A stretch of 64,000 nucleotides of DNA, taken from positions 7,502,001 through 7,566,000 of the forward strand of contig AP026073.1 of NCBI GenBank assembly GCA_024349765.1, written 5' to 3'. Position numbers and translations under genes: made by a program. Shown piece after piece: positions 6,873-15,774 of this stretch. The notes under the pieces were generated by a model. It was not told where the DNA came from. It did no database searches and saw only the letters and a program-made list of their open reading frames with translations. Source of the stretch: Streptomyces nigrescens (GTDB lineage Bacteria > Actinomycetota > Actinomycetes > Streptomycetales > Streptomycetaceae). Numbering within the stretch: the stretch's first letter is position 1; the number at the start of each line of letters is the position of its first letter.

Positions 6873-9338
6873 GACCCGCTTCGTCAGGTCGTAGAAAGTG
6901 GCGCTGCCGACCGTGACCTTCTTGAAGGTCTTCTCGACCCAGGAGCTGATCTTGGACGAGTGGCCCTGTCCGCCGCCGCCCGGACCGCCACGGCCCCCAC
7001 GTCCGCCGAATCCACCGGGCCACTCCCGGCCACCGGGGCCACCGGGACCCCCGGCGCCGAAGCCGTCCCGGCCGCCCGCGATGAAGTAGTGGATCTTCCC
7101 TTCCGCGACGTACTTCTTGAACTGCGCGAGGGTCGGCGACGGGTCGCTGCCGTTGAAGCCGCCGATCGACATCACCGGCTTCTGGGTGGCCAGCTGGTAG
7201 CCGGCGGCGTTCTGCGAGCCGATGGCCGCCGCGGCCCAGGTGTAGTCGCCGGCGTTCTTCTCCACCAGGGCCTTGGCCCGGGCGCTCACCTTGCTGCCGT
7301 TGAGCAGGCCGCCCATGCCACCGCGCATGCGGCCCATACCGGCACCCGCGCCCTTCGCTCCCGGTATGCCCGGCAGGCGACCGGCAGCGTTTCCGGGAGC
7401 ACCGGCGGCGCCAGGGGCACCAGGGGCTCCGGGGAAGGCTCCGGGCGCTCCGTGGGCCCCGGCCTGCATGCCGCCGCCCGGCATCGCGCCGTTGTTGCCG
7501 CGCCACATGCGGTGCCGGCCTCCGGGGAAGCCGCCGCCCGGCCCACCCATACCACCGCGCACCGAAGGCCCGGCCGTGATGATCGACCCGCCCTTGGGCG
7601 TGTTGACGGTGTCGAGCGTGTACGCGACCGGTCCCGCCAGCGCCGTGACCACCCCGAGTCCCGCGGCGACGACACCGAACCGCCGGGCGACCGGGACCCG
7701 GACCCCCGCCGCCGCCTGCCGGTCCGCCGCCGCTGCCTGCCGGTCCGCCGCCGCCGCCTGCCGGTCCGCCGCCGCTGCCTGCTGGCCCGCCGTCACGTCC
7801 TGCTGGCCCGCCGCTGCCGTCTTCCGTACGCCCAGCACGAGCCCCACCGCCGCCAGCGCCCCGAGCACCAGCACCGTCCAGCGCAGCCACGGCAGCCAGT
7901 CGGGCGAGCGGTCCAGCAGGACGTACGACCAGACCGCGGTCACCGCGACCGTCAGCGCCAGCACGACCGACGCCAGCCGCCCGCCGCGCCGCCACAGCAG
8001 GGTCGCGCCCATACCGACCAGCGCCGCGATGTACGGGGCCAGCGCGATGTTGTAGTACTGGTGGAAGATCCCGGACATGAAGCTGAACGTCGTGAAGGTC
8101 ATCAGCAGCGCGCCGCCCCACACCAGGAACTCGGCCCGCTGACCGGCCTGTTCGGCGGCGAGACCGGCCGCAGAGGTCACGGTGACGGCCTGCCCGCCCC
8201 CGGCCCGATCTCCTCCGGCCTGACCGTCCCCGGCCTGTTCACTCCCGGCCTGACCGCCCCCGGCCTGCCCGCTCCCGGCCTGTTCGGCGGCAGCAGGCAC
8301 GGCGCCGGCGTCCGTACGCCGGGCCCGCCACAGCAGCCCCACCGCCACCACCAGCAGGATCAGCGCGGCCGGCAGCAGCCAGGAGATCTGCCCGCCCATG
8401 TCGGACGAGAACAGCCGGGTGAGGCCGGTCTCACCCCAGCCGCCGCCCCCGCCCGGCCCGCGTCCGCCCCCGCCGACGCTGCCGGTCTCGTTGCCGCTGA
8501 TCCGCCCGAAGCCGTTGTAGCCGAAGGTCAGCTCCAGGAAGCTGTTGGTCTGCGAGCCGCCGATATACGGCCGCGAGGACGCCGGCCAGAGCTCGACGAT
8601 CGCCACCCACCAGCCTCCGGACACCACGATCGCCAGCCCGGCGAGCAGCAGTTGCCCGAACCGCTTGCGCAGGCCCACCGGCGCACAGCACGCGTAGACC
8701 ACGGCGAGCGCCGGCAGGATCAGCCACGCCTGGAGCGTCTTGGTGAGGAACCCGGCGCCGAAGCAGAGCCCGGCCAGCACCAGCCACTTCGTCCGGCCGT
8801 CCGCAAGGGCGCGCAGGACGGCCGCGACCGCGCACACCATCAACAGGCACAGCAGCGCATCGGGGTTGTTGAACCGGAACATCAGCGCCGCCACCGGCGT
8901 CACCGCCAGCGCCCCGCCGGCGAGCAGTCCCGCGCCCGCCCCGAACCGCCGCCGCACGGCCGCGTAGAGCACCCCGACGGTCGCCACGCCCATCAGCGCC
9001 TCGGGCACCAGGATCGCCCACGAGCTGAGGCCGAAGAGGCGTACGGACAGCGCCATCGGCCAGAGCGCGGCCGGCGGCTTGTCGACGGTGATCGAGTTCG
9101 CAGCGTCGGACGAGCCGAAGAAGAACGCCTTCCAGCTCTCGCTGCCGGCCTGTACGGCGGCCGAGTAGAACTGGTTGGCGTAGCCGGAGGCGGACAGGCT
9201 CCAGAGGTAGAGCACGGCCGTGACCAGCAGCAACGCCACCAGCGCGGGTCGCGCCCAGCGCTCCCGGGAGGCGGCGCCAGGGGTGTACGGGTACGGGTAC
9301 GGGTCCGGATGCGGTTGCGGACGCGGACGCGGGTTCAT
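6870..9338 (-). CDS. GT39-type membrane glycosyltransferase (ArnT/YkcB-like)
   Basis: Predicted polyprenyl-phosphate-sugar-dependent transferase in the cytoplasmic membrane, 822 residues. After a Pro/Tyr-rich start, residues ~28-480 hold many transmembrane helices with the family hallmark 'YSAAVQAGSESWKAFFFGSS' and 'SITVDKPPAALW'. Later parts carry in-frame repeat inserts (QAG-rich; ADRQAAA units; a Gly/Ala/Pro collagen-like stretch). The C-terminal domain is probably extracytoplasmic: it includes 'GDYTWAAAAIGSQNAAGYQL', PVMSIGGFNGSDPSPTLAQF and 'KIHYFIAGG'. ATG 9338 follows AGGAG and overlaps the upstream gene's stop by four bases, so the two are translationally coupled. It probably glycosylates an envelope polymer using the lipid-sugar made by its partner. 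Confidence 0.88.
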   Translation of the reverse strand: MNPRPRPQPHPDPYPYPYTPGAASRERWARPALVALLLVTAVLYLWSLSASGYANQFYSAAVQAGSESWKAFFFGSSDAANSITVDKPPAALWPMALSVRLFGLSSWAILVPEALMGVATVGVLYAAVRRRFGAGAGLLAGGALAVTPVAALMFRFNNPDALLCLLMVCAVAAVLRALADGRTKWLVLAGLCFGAGFLTKTLQAWLILPALAVVYACCAPVGLRKRFGQLLLAGLAIVVSGGWWVAIVELWPASSRPYIGGSQTNSFLELTFGYNGFGRISGNETGSVGGGGRGPGGGGGWGETGLTRLFSSDMGGQISWLLPAALILLVVAVGLLWRARRTDAGAVPAAAEQAGSGQAGGGQAGSEQAGDGQAGGDRAGGGQAVTVTSAAGLAAEQAGQRAEFLVWGGALLMTFTTFSFMSGIFHQYYNIALAPYIAALVGMGATLLWRRGGRLASVVLALTVAVTAVWSYVLLDRSPDWLPWLRWTVLVLGALAAVGLVLGVRKTAAAGQQDVTAGQQAAAADRQAAAADRQAAAADRQAAAGVRVPVARRFGVVAAGLGVVTALAGPVAYTLDTVNTPKGGSIITAGPSVRGGMGGPGGGFPGGRHRMWRGNNGAMPGGGMQAGAHGAPGAFPGAPGAPGAAGAPGNAAGRLPGIPGAKGAGAGMGRMRGGMGGLLNGSKVSARAKALVEKNAGDYTWAAAAIGSQNAAGYQLATQKPVMSIGGFNGSDPSPTLAQFKKYVAEGKIHYFIAGGRDGFGAGGPGGPGGREWPGGFGGRGGRGGPGGGGQGHSSKISSWVEKTFKKVTVGSATFYDLTKRV

Positions 9339-10663
9339 CGGGTGCTCCTGAAGAAGTCGTGGTTCCGGTCGTGCGGTTGGGCGCCCCCGTGGACGTCCTC
9401 GACGACGTCCCGGCGCTCGCGGTCCGGGAACACCCAGGCGCGGAAGAGCAGGAACCGCAGCACGGTCGCCGCCAGGTTGGCGGCCACCAGCACCGCCAGT
9501 TCGGTGCCGTGCGAGGCCGGCCCGCTGGCCGCGTCCAGTGCGGCCAGGGACCCGCTGGTCAGGACCAGGCCGATGGCGAAGACCACCAGGCCCTGGGCCT
9601 GATGGCGGACCGCCCGGTCCCGCCCCCGCACCCCGAAGGTGAGCCTCCGATTGGCCGCCGTATTGGCCATCGCGGACAACAACAGTGCGGCGGCGTTGGC
9701 CAGTTGGGCGCCGGTGCCGAGGCGGAAGAGGGAGTAGAGCCCGAGGTACAGCAGAGTGCTGAGGCCGCCGACGACACAGAAGCCGACGAGCTGACGGGCC
9801 AGCCCGCCCGGCACACCGGGCAGTTCCCGGTCCCGCGGATCGTCCCCGAACGGGCGGGCCAGCCGGTCCAGCGGCAGCGCACCGGTCGCCAGCGCCCGTC
9901 CCACCCGCCAGACGCCCTTCAGGTCGTCGGTGGCCGTGCGCACGATGTGCACGGTGCTGTTCGGGTCGTCGACCCAGTCCACCGGCACCTCGTGGATCCG
10001 CAGCCCGGCCCGCTCCGCGAGCACCAGCATCTCGGTGTCGAAGAACCACCCGGTGTCCTCGACCATCGGAAGCAGCCGCTCCGCGACATCGCCCCGTATG
10101 GCCTTGAACCCGCACTGCGCATCGGAGAAGCGGGCGGCGAGCGAACCCCGCAGGATGAGGTTGTACGTTCGCGAGATGAACTCCCGCTTCGGTCCGCGAA
10201 CGACCCGCGCGCTCCGGCTGAGCCGCGAGCCGATCGCCAGATCCGAGTGCCCGGAGATCAACGGCGCGACCAACGGCAACAGGGCATTGAGGTCCGTCGA
10301 CAGATCGACGTCCATGTAGGCCAGCACCGGCGCCTCGGAGAGCGACCACACGGTGCGCAGCGCCCGCCCGCGCCCCTTCTGCTCCAGCCGTACGGCCGTG
10401 ACCTCGTCGATCGCGTCATCGAGCAGCGCGGCGACCTCGGGCGTACGGTCGGTGCTCGCGTTGTCCGCGATGGTGATCCGGAACCCGTACGGGAAGGTCC
10501 GCGCGAGGTGCTCGTGCAGGCGCCGGACGCAGCGCTCCAGGTCCGCCTCCTCGTTGTAGACGGGGATGACCACATCCAGCACGGTCGCGGTCTGGCCGAG
10601 GCGCAGATGCTCGCGAGGTGGCAGGGAGCCCAGCGGTGTGTCGGGCGGCTGTGTCGTCGTCAT
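9335..10663 (-). CDS. GT2 polyprenyl-phosphate sugar transferase fused to GtrA domain
   Basis: Transfers a sugar from a nucleotide donor to polyprenyl phosphate and probably flips the product, 442 residues. Residues ~27-270 are a GT-A fold like dolichyl-phosphate mannose synthase: VVIPVYNEEADL at the start, the metal-binding 'AYMDVDLSTDL', then 'GSRLSRSARVVRGPKREFISR' and 'DAQCGFKAI'. Residues ~290-410 are a four-helix GtrA domain ('RQLVGFCVVGGLSTLLYLGLY' to FLLFRAWVF). GT2-GtrA fusions are usual partners of GT39 enzymes, and the downstream gene is one. Start ATG 10663 follows GAGGG. A two-component system lies upstream on the same strand, but a ~230-nt repeat-rich gap separates it. Confidence 0.9.
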   Translation of the reverse strand: MTTTQPPDTPLGSLPPREHLRLGQTATVLDVVIPVYNEEADLERCVRRLHEHLARTFPYGFRITIADNASTDRTPEVAALLDDAIDEVTAVRLEQKGRGRALRTVWSLSEAPVLAYMDVDLSTDLNALLPLVAPLISGHSDLAIGSRLSRSARVVRGPKREFISRTYNLILRGSLAARFSDAQCGFKAIRGDVAERLLPMVEDTGWFFDTEMLVLAERAGLRIHEVPVDWVDDPNSTVHIVRTATDDLKGVWRVGRALATGALPLDRLARPFGDDPRDRELPGVPGGLARQLVGFCVVGGLSTLLYLGLYSLFRLGTGAQLANAAALLLSAMANTAANRRLTFGVRGRDRAVRHQAQGLVVFAIGLVLTSGSLAALDAASGPASHGTELAVLVAANLAATVLRFLLFRAWVFPDRERRDVVEDVHGGAQPHDRNHDFFRSTR

Positions 10664-10752
10664 GCACCGACCCTCGCCAACCGCCCTGTCACGGCCGTGT
10701 GGTGAGCCTGTGGCTCAGCTGTGAGCCGGGCTGTGAGCCCCGAGCCGTGGGC

Positions 10753-10895
10753 CGGAGGCCGGAGGCCGGGGTGCGGAGGCCTGGGTGCGGAGGCCGGGGT
10801 GCGGAGGCCTGGGTGCGGAGGCCTGGGTGCGGTGAGGAAGCCCGGGGGGGCGGTCAGGGAGCCCGGGGTGCGGTCAGGGAGCCCGGGGGGGGCGG
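10753..10895. repeat. Tandem repeats between GT2 and histidine kinase genes
   Basis: About five copies of a 14-bp unit GGTGCGGAGGCCKG (10767-10835), then three copies of an ~18-22 bp unit containing CGGTCAGGGAGCCCGG running to the kinase stop. Non-coding in any credible frame. Confidence 0.6.
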
Positions 10896-12857
10896 TCAGG
10901 GCTGCGGTGCCGGGGACCCCGCCGGCAGGGTCACCGTGAAGACGGTTCGCCCCGGCACGCTCTCGACGCCGACCGTACCGCCGTGCGCGGCGACCACGGC
11001 CTGCACGATCGCGAGCCCGAGCCCGGTGCTGCCGGCCGCCCGCGAACGGGAGGCGTCCCCGCGCGCGAACCGCTCGAACACCCGCGGCAGGAGGTCCGCC
11101 GGGATGCCGGGCCCGTCGTCCTCCACCTGGAGCCGGACGGCGGGCTGTGGGGCCCGGCCGTATCGGGCACGCCCGTGGAGGGCCTGACCCGGTGATGCCT
11201 GCGCTTGTGTGGCCTGACCCTGTGCGGCCTGACCCAGTGCGGCCTGCCCCTGCGGCACCGGGACTCCGACCGCAGGGAATCCGACTTCCGGGGCTCCGAC
11301 TTCCGGGACTCCGACCGCCGGGAATCCGACCGCCGGGACCACCCGGGCCGTCACCGTCGTCCCCTCCGGCGTATGCGTCCGGGCGTTGGCCAGCAGGTTC
11401 ACCAGGACCTGGTGCAACCGCCCACCGTCCGCGTGGACCCACGCCGGTTCGTCCGGCAGTTCCAACCGCCACCGGTGTCCGGGCCCGGCCGCCCGGGCAT
11501 CGCTCACCGCGTCCACCACCAGCGGCGAGAGATCAGTGCTCTCGTACGAGAGCGGCCGCCCCGAATCGAGCCGTGCGAGCAACAACAGGTCCTCCACCAG
11601 CCCCGTCATCCGCTCCGCCTCCGACTCGATCCGGCCCAGGGCGTGCCGGGTCACCGGCCCGGGTCGCTCGTCCCCGCGCCGGGTCAGCTCGGCGTACCCC
11701 CGGATCGACGCCAGCGGCGTCCGCAGCTCATGGCTGGCGTCGGCGACGAACCGCCGCACCCGCATCTCGCTCTCCTGACGCACCGACAGCGCCGAGCCCA
11801 CGTGCCCCAGCATCCGGTTCAGCGCCGCCCCGACCTGCCCCACCTCGGTCCGGGCATCCGCCTCGGCAGCCGGTACGCGGACGTGCAGCGCCACCTCGCC
11901 CTGGTGCAGCGGCAGTTCGGACACCCGGGTGGCGGTGGCGGCGACCCGGCGCAGCGGCCGCAGCGCGATCCCCACCATGCTCGCCCCGGCCATCCCCGCC
12001 GCGACCAGCCCGGCGACCGTCACACACGTCTCGATGAGCACCAGCCTGCCGACCGTGTCCTCGACCTCGCCGAGCGGTTGCCCGGCCACCAGTGAGCCGT
12101 CCCTCGCGGACTGCACGCGGTAGTCGCCGAGCCCGGGCAGCTCGGCGGTGTGCGGCCGGCCGTCCCTCGGTACGCCGTTCAGCGCCGCGACCTGCTCCCC
12201 GGTCAGCCACGCCAGCCGCTCCGAGGGATCCCGGCTGGTCGAATTGTTCAGCCGGGCCCCCACGTCGAGGGCACCGTCCGGCCCGACCCGCGCGCCCACC
12301 GTGCCGACGGGCTGACCCCCCATCGCGACGAAGTCGAGGGGCTGGCTCCGCATCGGATCGTGCGGCCGCGGCATCATCGCCCGTTCGACCGTGGCATTCA
12401 GCCGCTCGTCCAACTGCCCCTGGAGGTACGAGTGCAACGCGATGGTGGTGACGACCCCGATCACCGCCCCCACAACGGCAATCAGGGCCACCGCCGACAC
12501 CACCAGCCGCGTCCGCAACGTCCACCGCCGCCGCGCCGGCCCCCACCCTGACCACCTGCGGCCGGGCACGGACTCGGACTCGGACTCGGACACGGGCATG
12601 GGCATGGGCATGGACGCAGGCACGGACACAGACGAGGGCGCGCCCCCGGTTAGAGGCCCGGGCACGGACCCGCCACCCGAAACAGGCGCGGAGCCCACAT
12701 CCGCAACGGGCGCGGACCCCACACCCGCAACGGGCGAAGGTGCGGGTCCCGAAACAGATGCCCTCTCGGCATCCGGATCGGGACCGGGACCGGCATCCGG
12801 ACCAGGACCGGGACCGGGACCAGGACCGGGCAGCGGCGCAAGCACGGGATCGGGCAC
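10896..12857 (-). CDS. Membrane sensor histidine kinase (HAMP-HisKA-HATPase)
   Basis: Autophosphorylating sensor of a two-component pair, 653 residues. A ~105-residue Gly/Pro/Ser/Val-rich cytoplasmic leader precedes TM1 ('LVVSAVALIAVVGAVIGVVTTIAL'), an extracytoplasmic sensor loop of ~140 residues, TM2 and a HAMP linker. The H box is [19 protein letters not shown]. The ATPase part has N box 'LVNLLANARTHTPEGT', an insert of short repeats (VGVPEVG, QAALGQAAQGQA), then DDGPGIP and 'STGLGLAIVQAVVAAHGG'. GTG 12857 lies 7 nt after the regulator's stop with GGAG nearby. An ATG near 12607 would remove most of the leader and is possible. The partner is the OmpR-type regulator just upstream. Confidence 0.9.
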   Translation of the reverse strand: MPDPVLAPLPGPGPGPGPGPDAGPGPDPDAERASVSGPAPSPVAGVGSAPVADVGSAPVSGGGSVPGPLTGGAPSSVSVPASMPMPMPVSESESESVPGRRWSGWGPARRRWTLRTRLVVSAVALIAVVGAVIGVVTTIALHSYLQGQLDERLNATVERAMMPRPHDPMRSQPLDFVAMGGQPVGTVGARVGPDGALDVGARLNNSTSRDPSERLAWLTGEQVAALNGVPRDGRPHTAELPGLGDYRVQSARDGSLVAGQPLGEVEDTVGRLVLIETCVTVAGLVAAGMAGASMVGIALRPLRRVAATATRVSELPLHQGEVALHVRVPAAEADARTEVGQVGAALNRMLGHVGSALSVRQESEMRVRRFVADASHELRTPLASIRGYAELTRRGDERPGPVTRHALGRIESEAERMTGLVEDLLLLARLDSGRPLSYESTDLSPLVVDAVSDARAAGPGHRWRLELPDEPAWVHADGGRLHQVLVNLLANARTHTPEGTTVTARVVPAVGFPAVGVPEVGAPEVGFPAVGVPVPQGQAALGQAAQGQATQAQASPGQALHGRARYGRAPQPAVRLQVEDDGPGIPADLLPRVFERFARGDASRSRAAGSTGLGLAIVQAVVAAHGGTVGVESVPGRTVFTVTLPAGSPAPQP

Positions 12858-12864
12858 CGCTCCG

Positions 12865-13674
12865 CTACCCAGCCGGCTTGATCAGATAGCCCGCACCCCG
12901 CCGCGTATGGATCATCGGCGCCCGCCCGGCATCGATCTTCCGCCGCAGGTACGAGATGTACAGCTCCACGACATTGGCCTGGCCGCCGAAGTCATAGCTC
13001 CAGACCCGGTCGAGGATCTGGGTCTTGCTCAGCACCCGCCGCGGATTGCGCATCAGATACCGCAGCAGCTCGAACTCCGTGGCCGTCAGGTGGATTTCCT
13101 GCCCGTCCCGCCACACCTCATGGCTGTCCTCGTCCAGTACCAGATCGCCCACGGTCAGCCGCGACTCGCTCCGGGGGGCCGCCGCCCCGGCCCGGCGCAG
13201 CAGGCCCCGCAGCCTCGCCACGACCTCCTCCAGGCTGAACGGCTTGGTGACGTAGTCGTCCCCGCCGGCCGTCAGCCCGGCGATCCGGTCCTCGACCGCA
13301 TCCTTGGCCGTCAGGAACAGCACCGGCACGTCCGGCAGTTCGCGCCGCAGCCGTCCGAGCAGCGTCAGCCCGTCCATGTCCGGCAGCATGACGTCCAGCA
13401 GCACCGCATCCGGCCGCCAGCTACGGGCGGAGCGCAGTGCCCCCGCACCGTCCCCTTCGGCACGGATGTCCCAGCCCTCGTACCGCAGCGCGAGCGACAG
13501 CAGATCGGCGAGCGAGGACTCGTCGTCGACCACCAGCACCCGCACCGGGCTGCCGTCCGGCCGCAACAGCTCCGGCTGCTTCCCGGGCGCTCTTCTCGCC
13601 GAGCCCGCCGGAACCGACGAAACCGGAACTGACGCAGCATGAAGAGCCGCTGAGGACGACGAAGTCACGGTCAT
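12865..13674 (-). CDS. OmpR/PhoB-family response regulator
   Basis: Transcriptional regulator phosphorylated by the adjacent kinase, 269 residues. After ~43 Ser/Ala-rich residues the receiver starts at VRVLVVDDESSLADLL. The phospho-acceptor Asp is in DAVLLDVMLPDMDG, the conserved Lys in YVTKPFS. The C-terminal winged helix is seen in 'LVLDEDSHEVWRDGQEIHLT' and 'VWSYDFGGQANVVELYISYL'. It is the promoter-proximal gene of the regulator-kinase pair, with 7 nt between them. The start at 13674 is uncertain because the extra N-terminus is poorly conserved in character. The signal and targets are unknown; the neighbouring glycosyltransferase genes are plausible targets by position only. Confidence 0.92.
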   Translation of the reverse strand: MTVTSSSSAALHAASVPVSSVPAGSARRAPGKQPELLRPDGSPVRVLVVDDESSLADLLSLALRYEGWDIRAEGDGAGALRSARSWRPDAVLLDVMLPDMDGLTLLGRLRRELPDVPVLFLTAKDAVEDRIAGLTAGGDDYVTKPFSLEEVVARLRGLLRRAGAAAPRSESRLTVGDLVLDEDSHEVWRDGQEIHLTATEFELLRYLMRNPRRVLSKTQILDRVWSYDFGGQANVVELYISYLRRKIDAGRAPMIHTRRGAGYLIKPAG

Positions 13675-13969
13675 GCCGGTGAGCTTGACCCTCGCTCGTG
13701 AGAGCTCCCTTGCTCCTTCCTGTGAATCTCCTGAGAATCCCGGACGCAGCCCGCGACCGGGTCACGGCCCGGACTGGGTCACGACCGGGGCCCGGGATCG
13801 GGCCCGTGATCGGGTCCGGGACCGGCCTGGGCCGCCCCCCGCGCGGTCCAGGCCGATCACCACTGCCCCAAGCATGGCACCCCCCACTGACAATCGCCCT
13901 GACCAGCACTTTTACCCCTGCACGGGACCTCACCCAGCCACCCCTGACCGCCCGGCGTACCGTCCCCCC
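13675..13969. other. Divergent intergenic region, repeat-rich
   Basis: The 295 bases between the divergent response regulator and FMN reductase contain degenerate CGGGTC/GGGTCACG-type repeats (13750-13840). Promoters for both genes must lie here but no clear -10/-35 boxes stand out. Confidence 0.4.
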
Positions 13970-14653
13970 ATGACCCACGACGCCCTGACCCACGACGGCC
14001 TGACCCACGACGGCCTGACCCCCAACTCCCGGCCGGCCGACTCCTTTTCGGCCGACTCCCTGCCGGGCGACGGACTGCCGGACGACGCGCTGCCGGATGA
14101 CGCGCTGAGCCTCGTCGCCCTCTCCGGCAGCCTGCGCGCCCGTTCCTCCCACGGCGCGGTGCTGAACTCCGCCCTCGCCCTGTGGGACGGCCCCGCCACC
14201 ACCGCGGACATCGGAGCGCTCCCGCACTTCAACCCCGACCTGGACGGCGAGGATGCCACGCCCCCCGCCGCCGTCGCCGCCCTGCGCACCGCAGTGGCCT
14301 CCGCCGACGCCCTGCTCATCGTCAGCCCCGAGTACGCGCACGGAGTCCCCGGCGTCCTCAAGAACGCACTCGACTGGCTGGTCAGCAGCGGTGAGGTGGT
14401 CCACAAGCCGGTCGCGGTGATCACCGCGTCCCCCTTCCCCACCGGCGGCGATCACGCCAACGCCCAGCTCCGGGAGACCCTGCGCATGATGACGGGCGAG
14501 GTCATCACGGCCGCCTGCCGCGAAATCCCCGCCATCGGCCCGAAGATCGACGGCGCGACGGAACGCGTCTCGGACGAGGCCACCCTCACCGACCTGGCCA
14601 CGGCCCTGACCCACCTGGCCACCGCCGCCACGGGAACACCGGCGGCCCGCTAG
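13970..14653 (+). CDS. NAD(P)H-dependent FMN reductase
   Basis: Flavodoxin-fold reductase that reduces FMN or quinone-like substrates with NAD(P)H, 227 residues. The first ~45 residues are a low-complexity leader made from repeats (LTHDGLTHDGLT, LPDDALPDDAL). The fold begins at LVALSGSLRARSSHGAVL, the FMN phosphate loop, and has the family motif 'SPEYAHGVPGVLKNALDWL', followed by 'KPVAVITASP'. ATG 13970 has no ribosome site, so it may be leaderless or the true start may lie at the domain boundary. It is the only plus-strand gene in this stretch and converges on the amidohydrolase. Confidence 0.82.
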   Translation: MTHDALTHDGLTHDGLTPNSRPADSFSADSLPGDGLPDDALPDDALSLVALSGSLRARSSHGAVLNSALALWDGPATTADIGALPHFNPDLDGEDATPPAAVAALRTAVASADALLIVSPEYAHGVPGVLKNALDWLVSSGEVVHKPVAVITASPFPTGGDHANAQLRETLRMMTGEVITAACREIPAIGPKIDGATERVSDEATLTDLATALTHLATAATGTPAAR

Positions 14654-14756
14654 CGCCCTGAGGCACCCGGCACACCGCCAGCAGGCCGCTCCACCACGGC
14701 AACAGCCGCAGCCACAGCCATAGCCCCGACTACGCCCCGGCTCCGACCGGACCCGA

Positions 14757-15650
14757 CTACGCCCCGGCCCCGCTCCCCACCCCGAACAACCGCGCCGCGT
14801 TCCCGTAACAAACCCCGCGCAGCCACTCGTCCCCCATCCCCAACCGGGCCAGCGCCTCCAGCGCATGGGCGTACCCGTAGGGGATGTTGGGGAAGTCGCT
14901 GCCGAACAGCACCCGTTCGCCGAGGTCCGCCAGCCGGGCGCGCTCGGTCCGCGGGAACGGCGCGGTCTGTTCCGCGAAGTCCGTGAAGGCCATCGTCGTA
15001 TCGAGGTGCACCCCGGGATACCGTTCGGCCAGCTCAAGGAAGTCGGCGTACTCCGGCATGCCCAGGTGCGCGATGATCAGCCGGAGCCGGGGATGGCGGG
15101 CCAGCACCCGTGCGATCGGCTCCGGACCGGTGTGCTTGCCCGGCGCGGGCCCCGACCCGCAGTGCACGACCACCGGCACCCCCGCCTCCGCGACGGCCCC
15201 CCACACCGCATCCAGCCCCGCACCCGCCGGGTCGTACGCCCCCACCTGCACATGCGCCTTGAAGACGCGTACGCCGCCGGCGAGTTCGGCCCGTACGTAC
15301 GCCTCCGCGCCGTCCTCGGGGAAGAACGTCGCGGTCCGCAGGCAATCGGGCGTACGGGCCGCGAAGTCGGCCGCCCAGCCGTTCAGCCACTGCGCCATTC
15401 CCGGCTTGTGCGGATAGATCATCGAGGTGAACGCCCGCACGCCGAAGCCGCGCAGCACCGCCAGCCGCTGGTCCTCCTCGAAGCGGTACGCGATCGGCCA
15501 CTCCCGGCCCACCAGCGGCCCGGCCGCGTCGAAATACGCCCAGACCTTCGCCATCACACGCTCCGGCGTGAAGTGCGTATGGACGTCGATCAGCCCCGGC
15601 AGCCCCAGCTCCCGCCAGAACGCCCCCACCCGCTCGTCCCCGTCCGCCAC
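14757..15650 (-). CDS. Amidohydrolase_2-family metal-dependent hydrolase
   Basis: TIM-barrel hydrolase or decarboxylase of the amidohydrolase_2 (ACMSD-like) family, 297 residues. Metal ligands are visible as IDVHTHF near residue 22, the 'VVVHCGSG' His in the middle, 'LIIAHLGMPEY' and the final 'VLFGSDFPNIPYGY' Asp. GTG 15650 follows AGGAGG at a good distance. Length fits the family. It stands alone; the gene before it on the same strand is a DUF2797 protein 124 nt upstream. The substrate cannot be told from sequence. Confidence 0.87.
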   Translation of the reverse strand: MADGDERVGAFWRELGLPGLIDVHTHFTPERVMAKVWAYFDAAGPLVGREWPIAYRFEEDQRLAVLRGFGVRAFTSMIYPHKPGMAQWLNGWAADFAARTPDCLRTATFFPEDGAEAYVRAELAGGVRVFKAHVQVGAYDPAGAGLDAVWGAVAEAGVPVVVHCGSGPAPGKHTGPEPIARVLARHPRLRLIIAHLGMPEYADFLELAERYPGVHLDTTMAFTDFAEQTAPFPRTERARLADLGERVLFGSDFPNIPYGYAHALEALARLGMGDEWLRGVCYGNAARLFGVGSGAGA

Positions 15651-15774
15651 CCCGGCCCCTCCTCAGTCCATCCGCCACACCGGCGGCCGGCCCCCAGCCT
15701 CGCAGGCGCGTCCACCTCAGCAGAATCCCCTCGAAAGGCCCGTTGCTCCTCAGGCGCGAAGATCCCGGTGCGCC

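Noticed and set aside
8200-8290. Frameshift or assembly fault in the GT39 gene at the QAG repeats
   Set aside because: The frame stays open through the repeats and downstream motifs are intact, so it is an in-frame expansion.
4587-9602. Very long plus-strand open frame opposite the TetR, exporter and GT39 genes
   Set aside because: It is antisense to three clear genes, has no domain, and reads as Arg/Gly/Pro-rich noise. High GC removes stop codons in this register.
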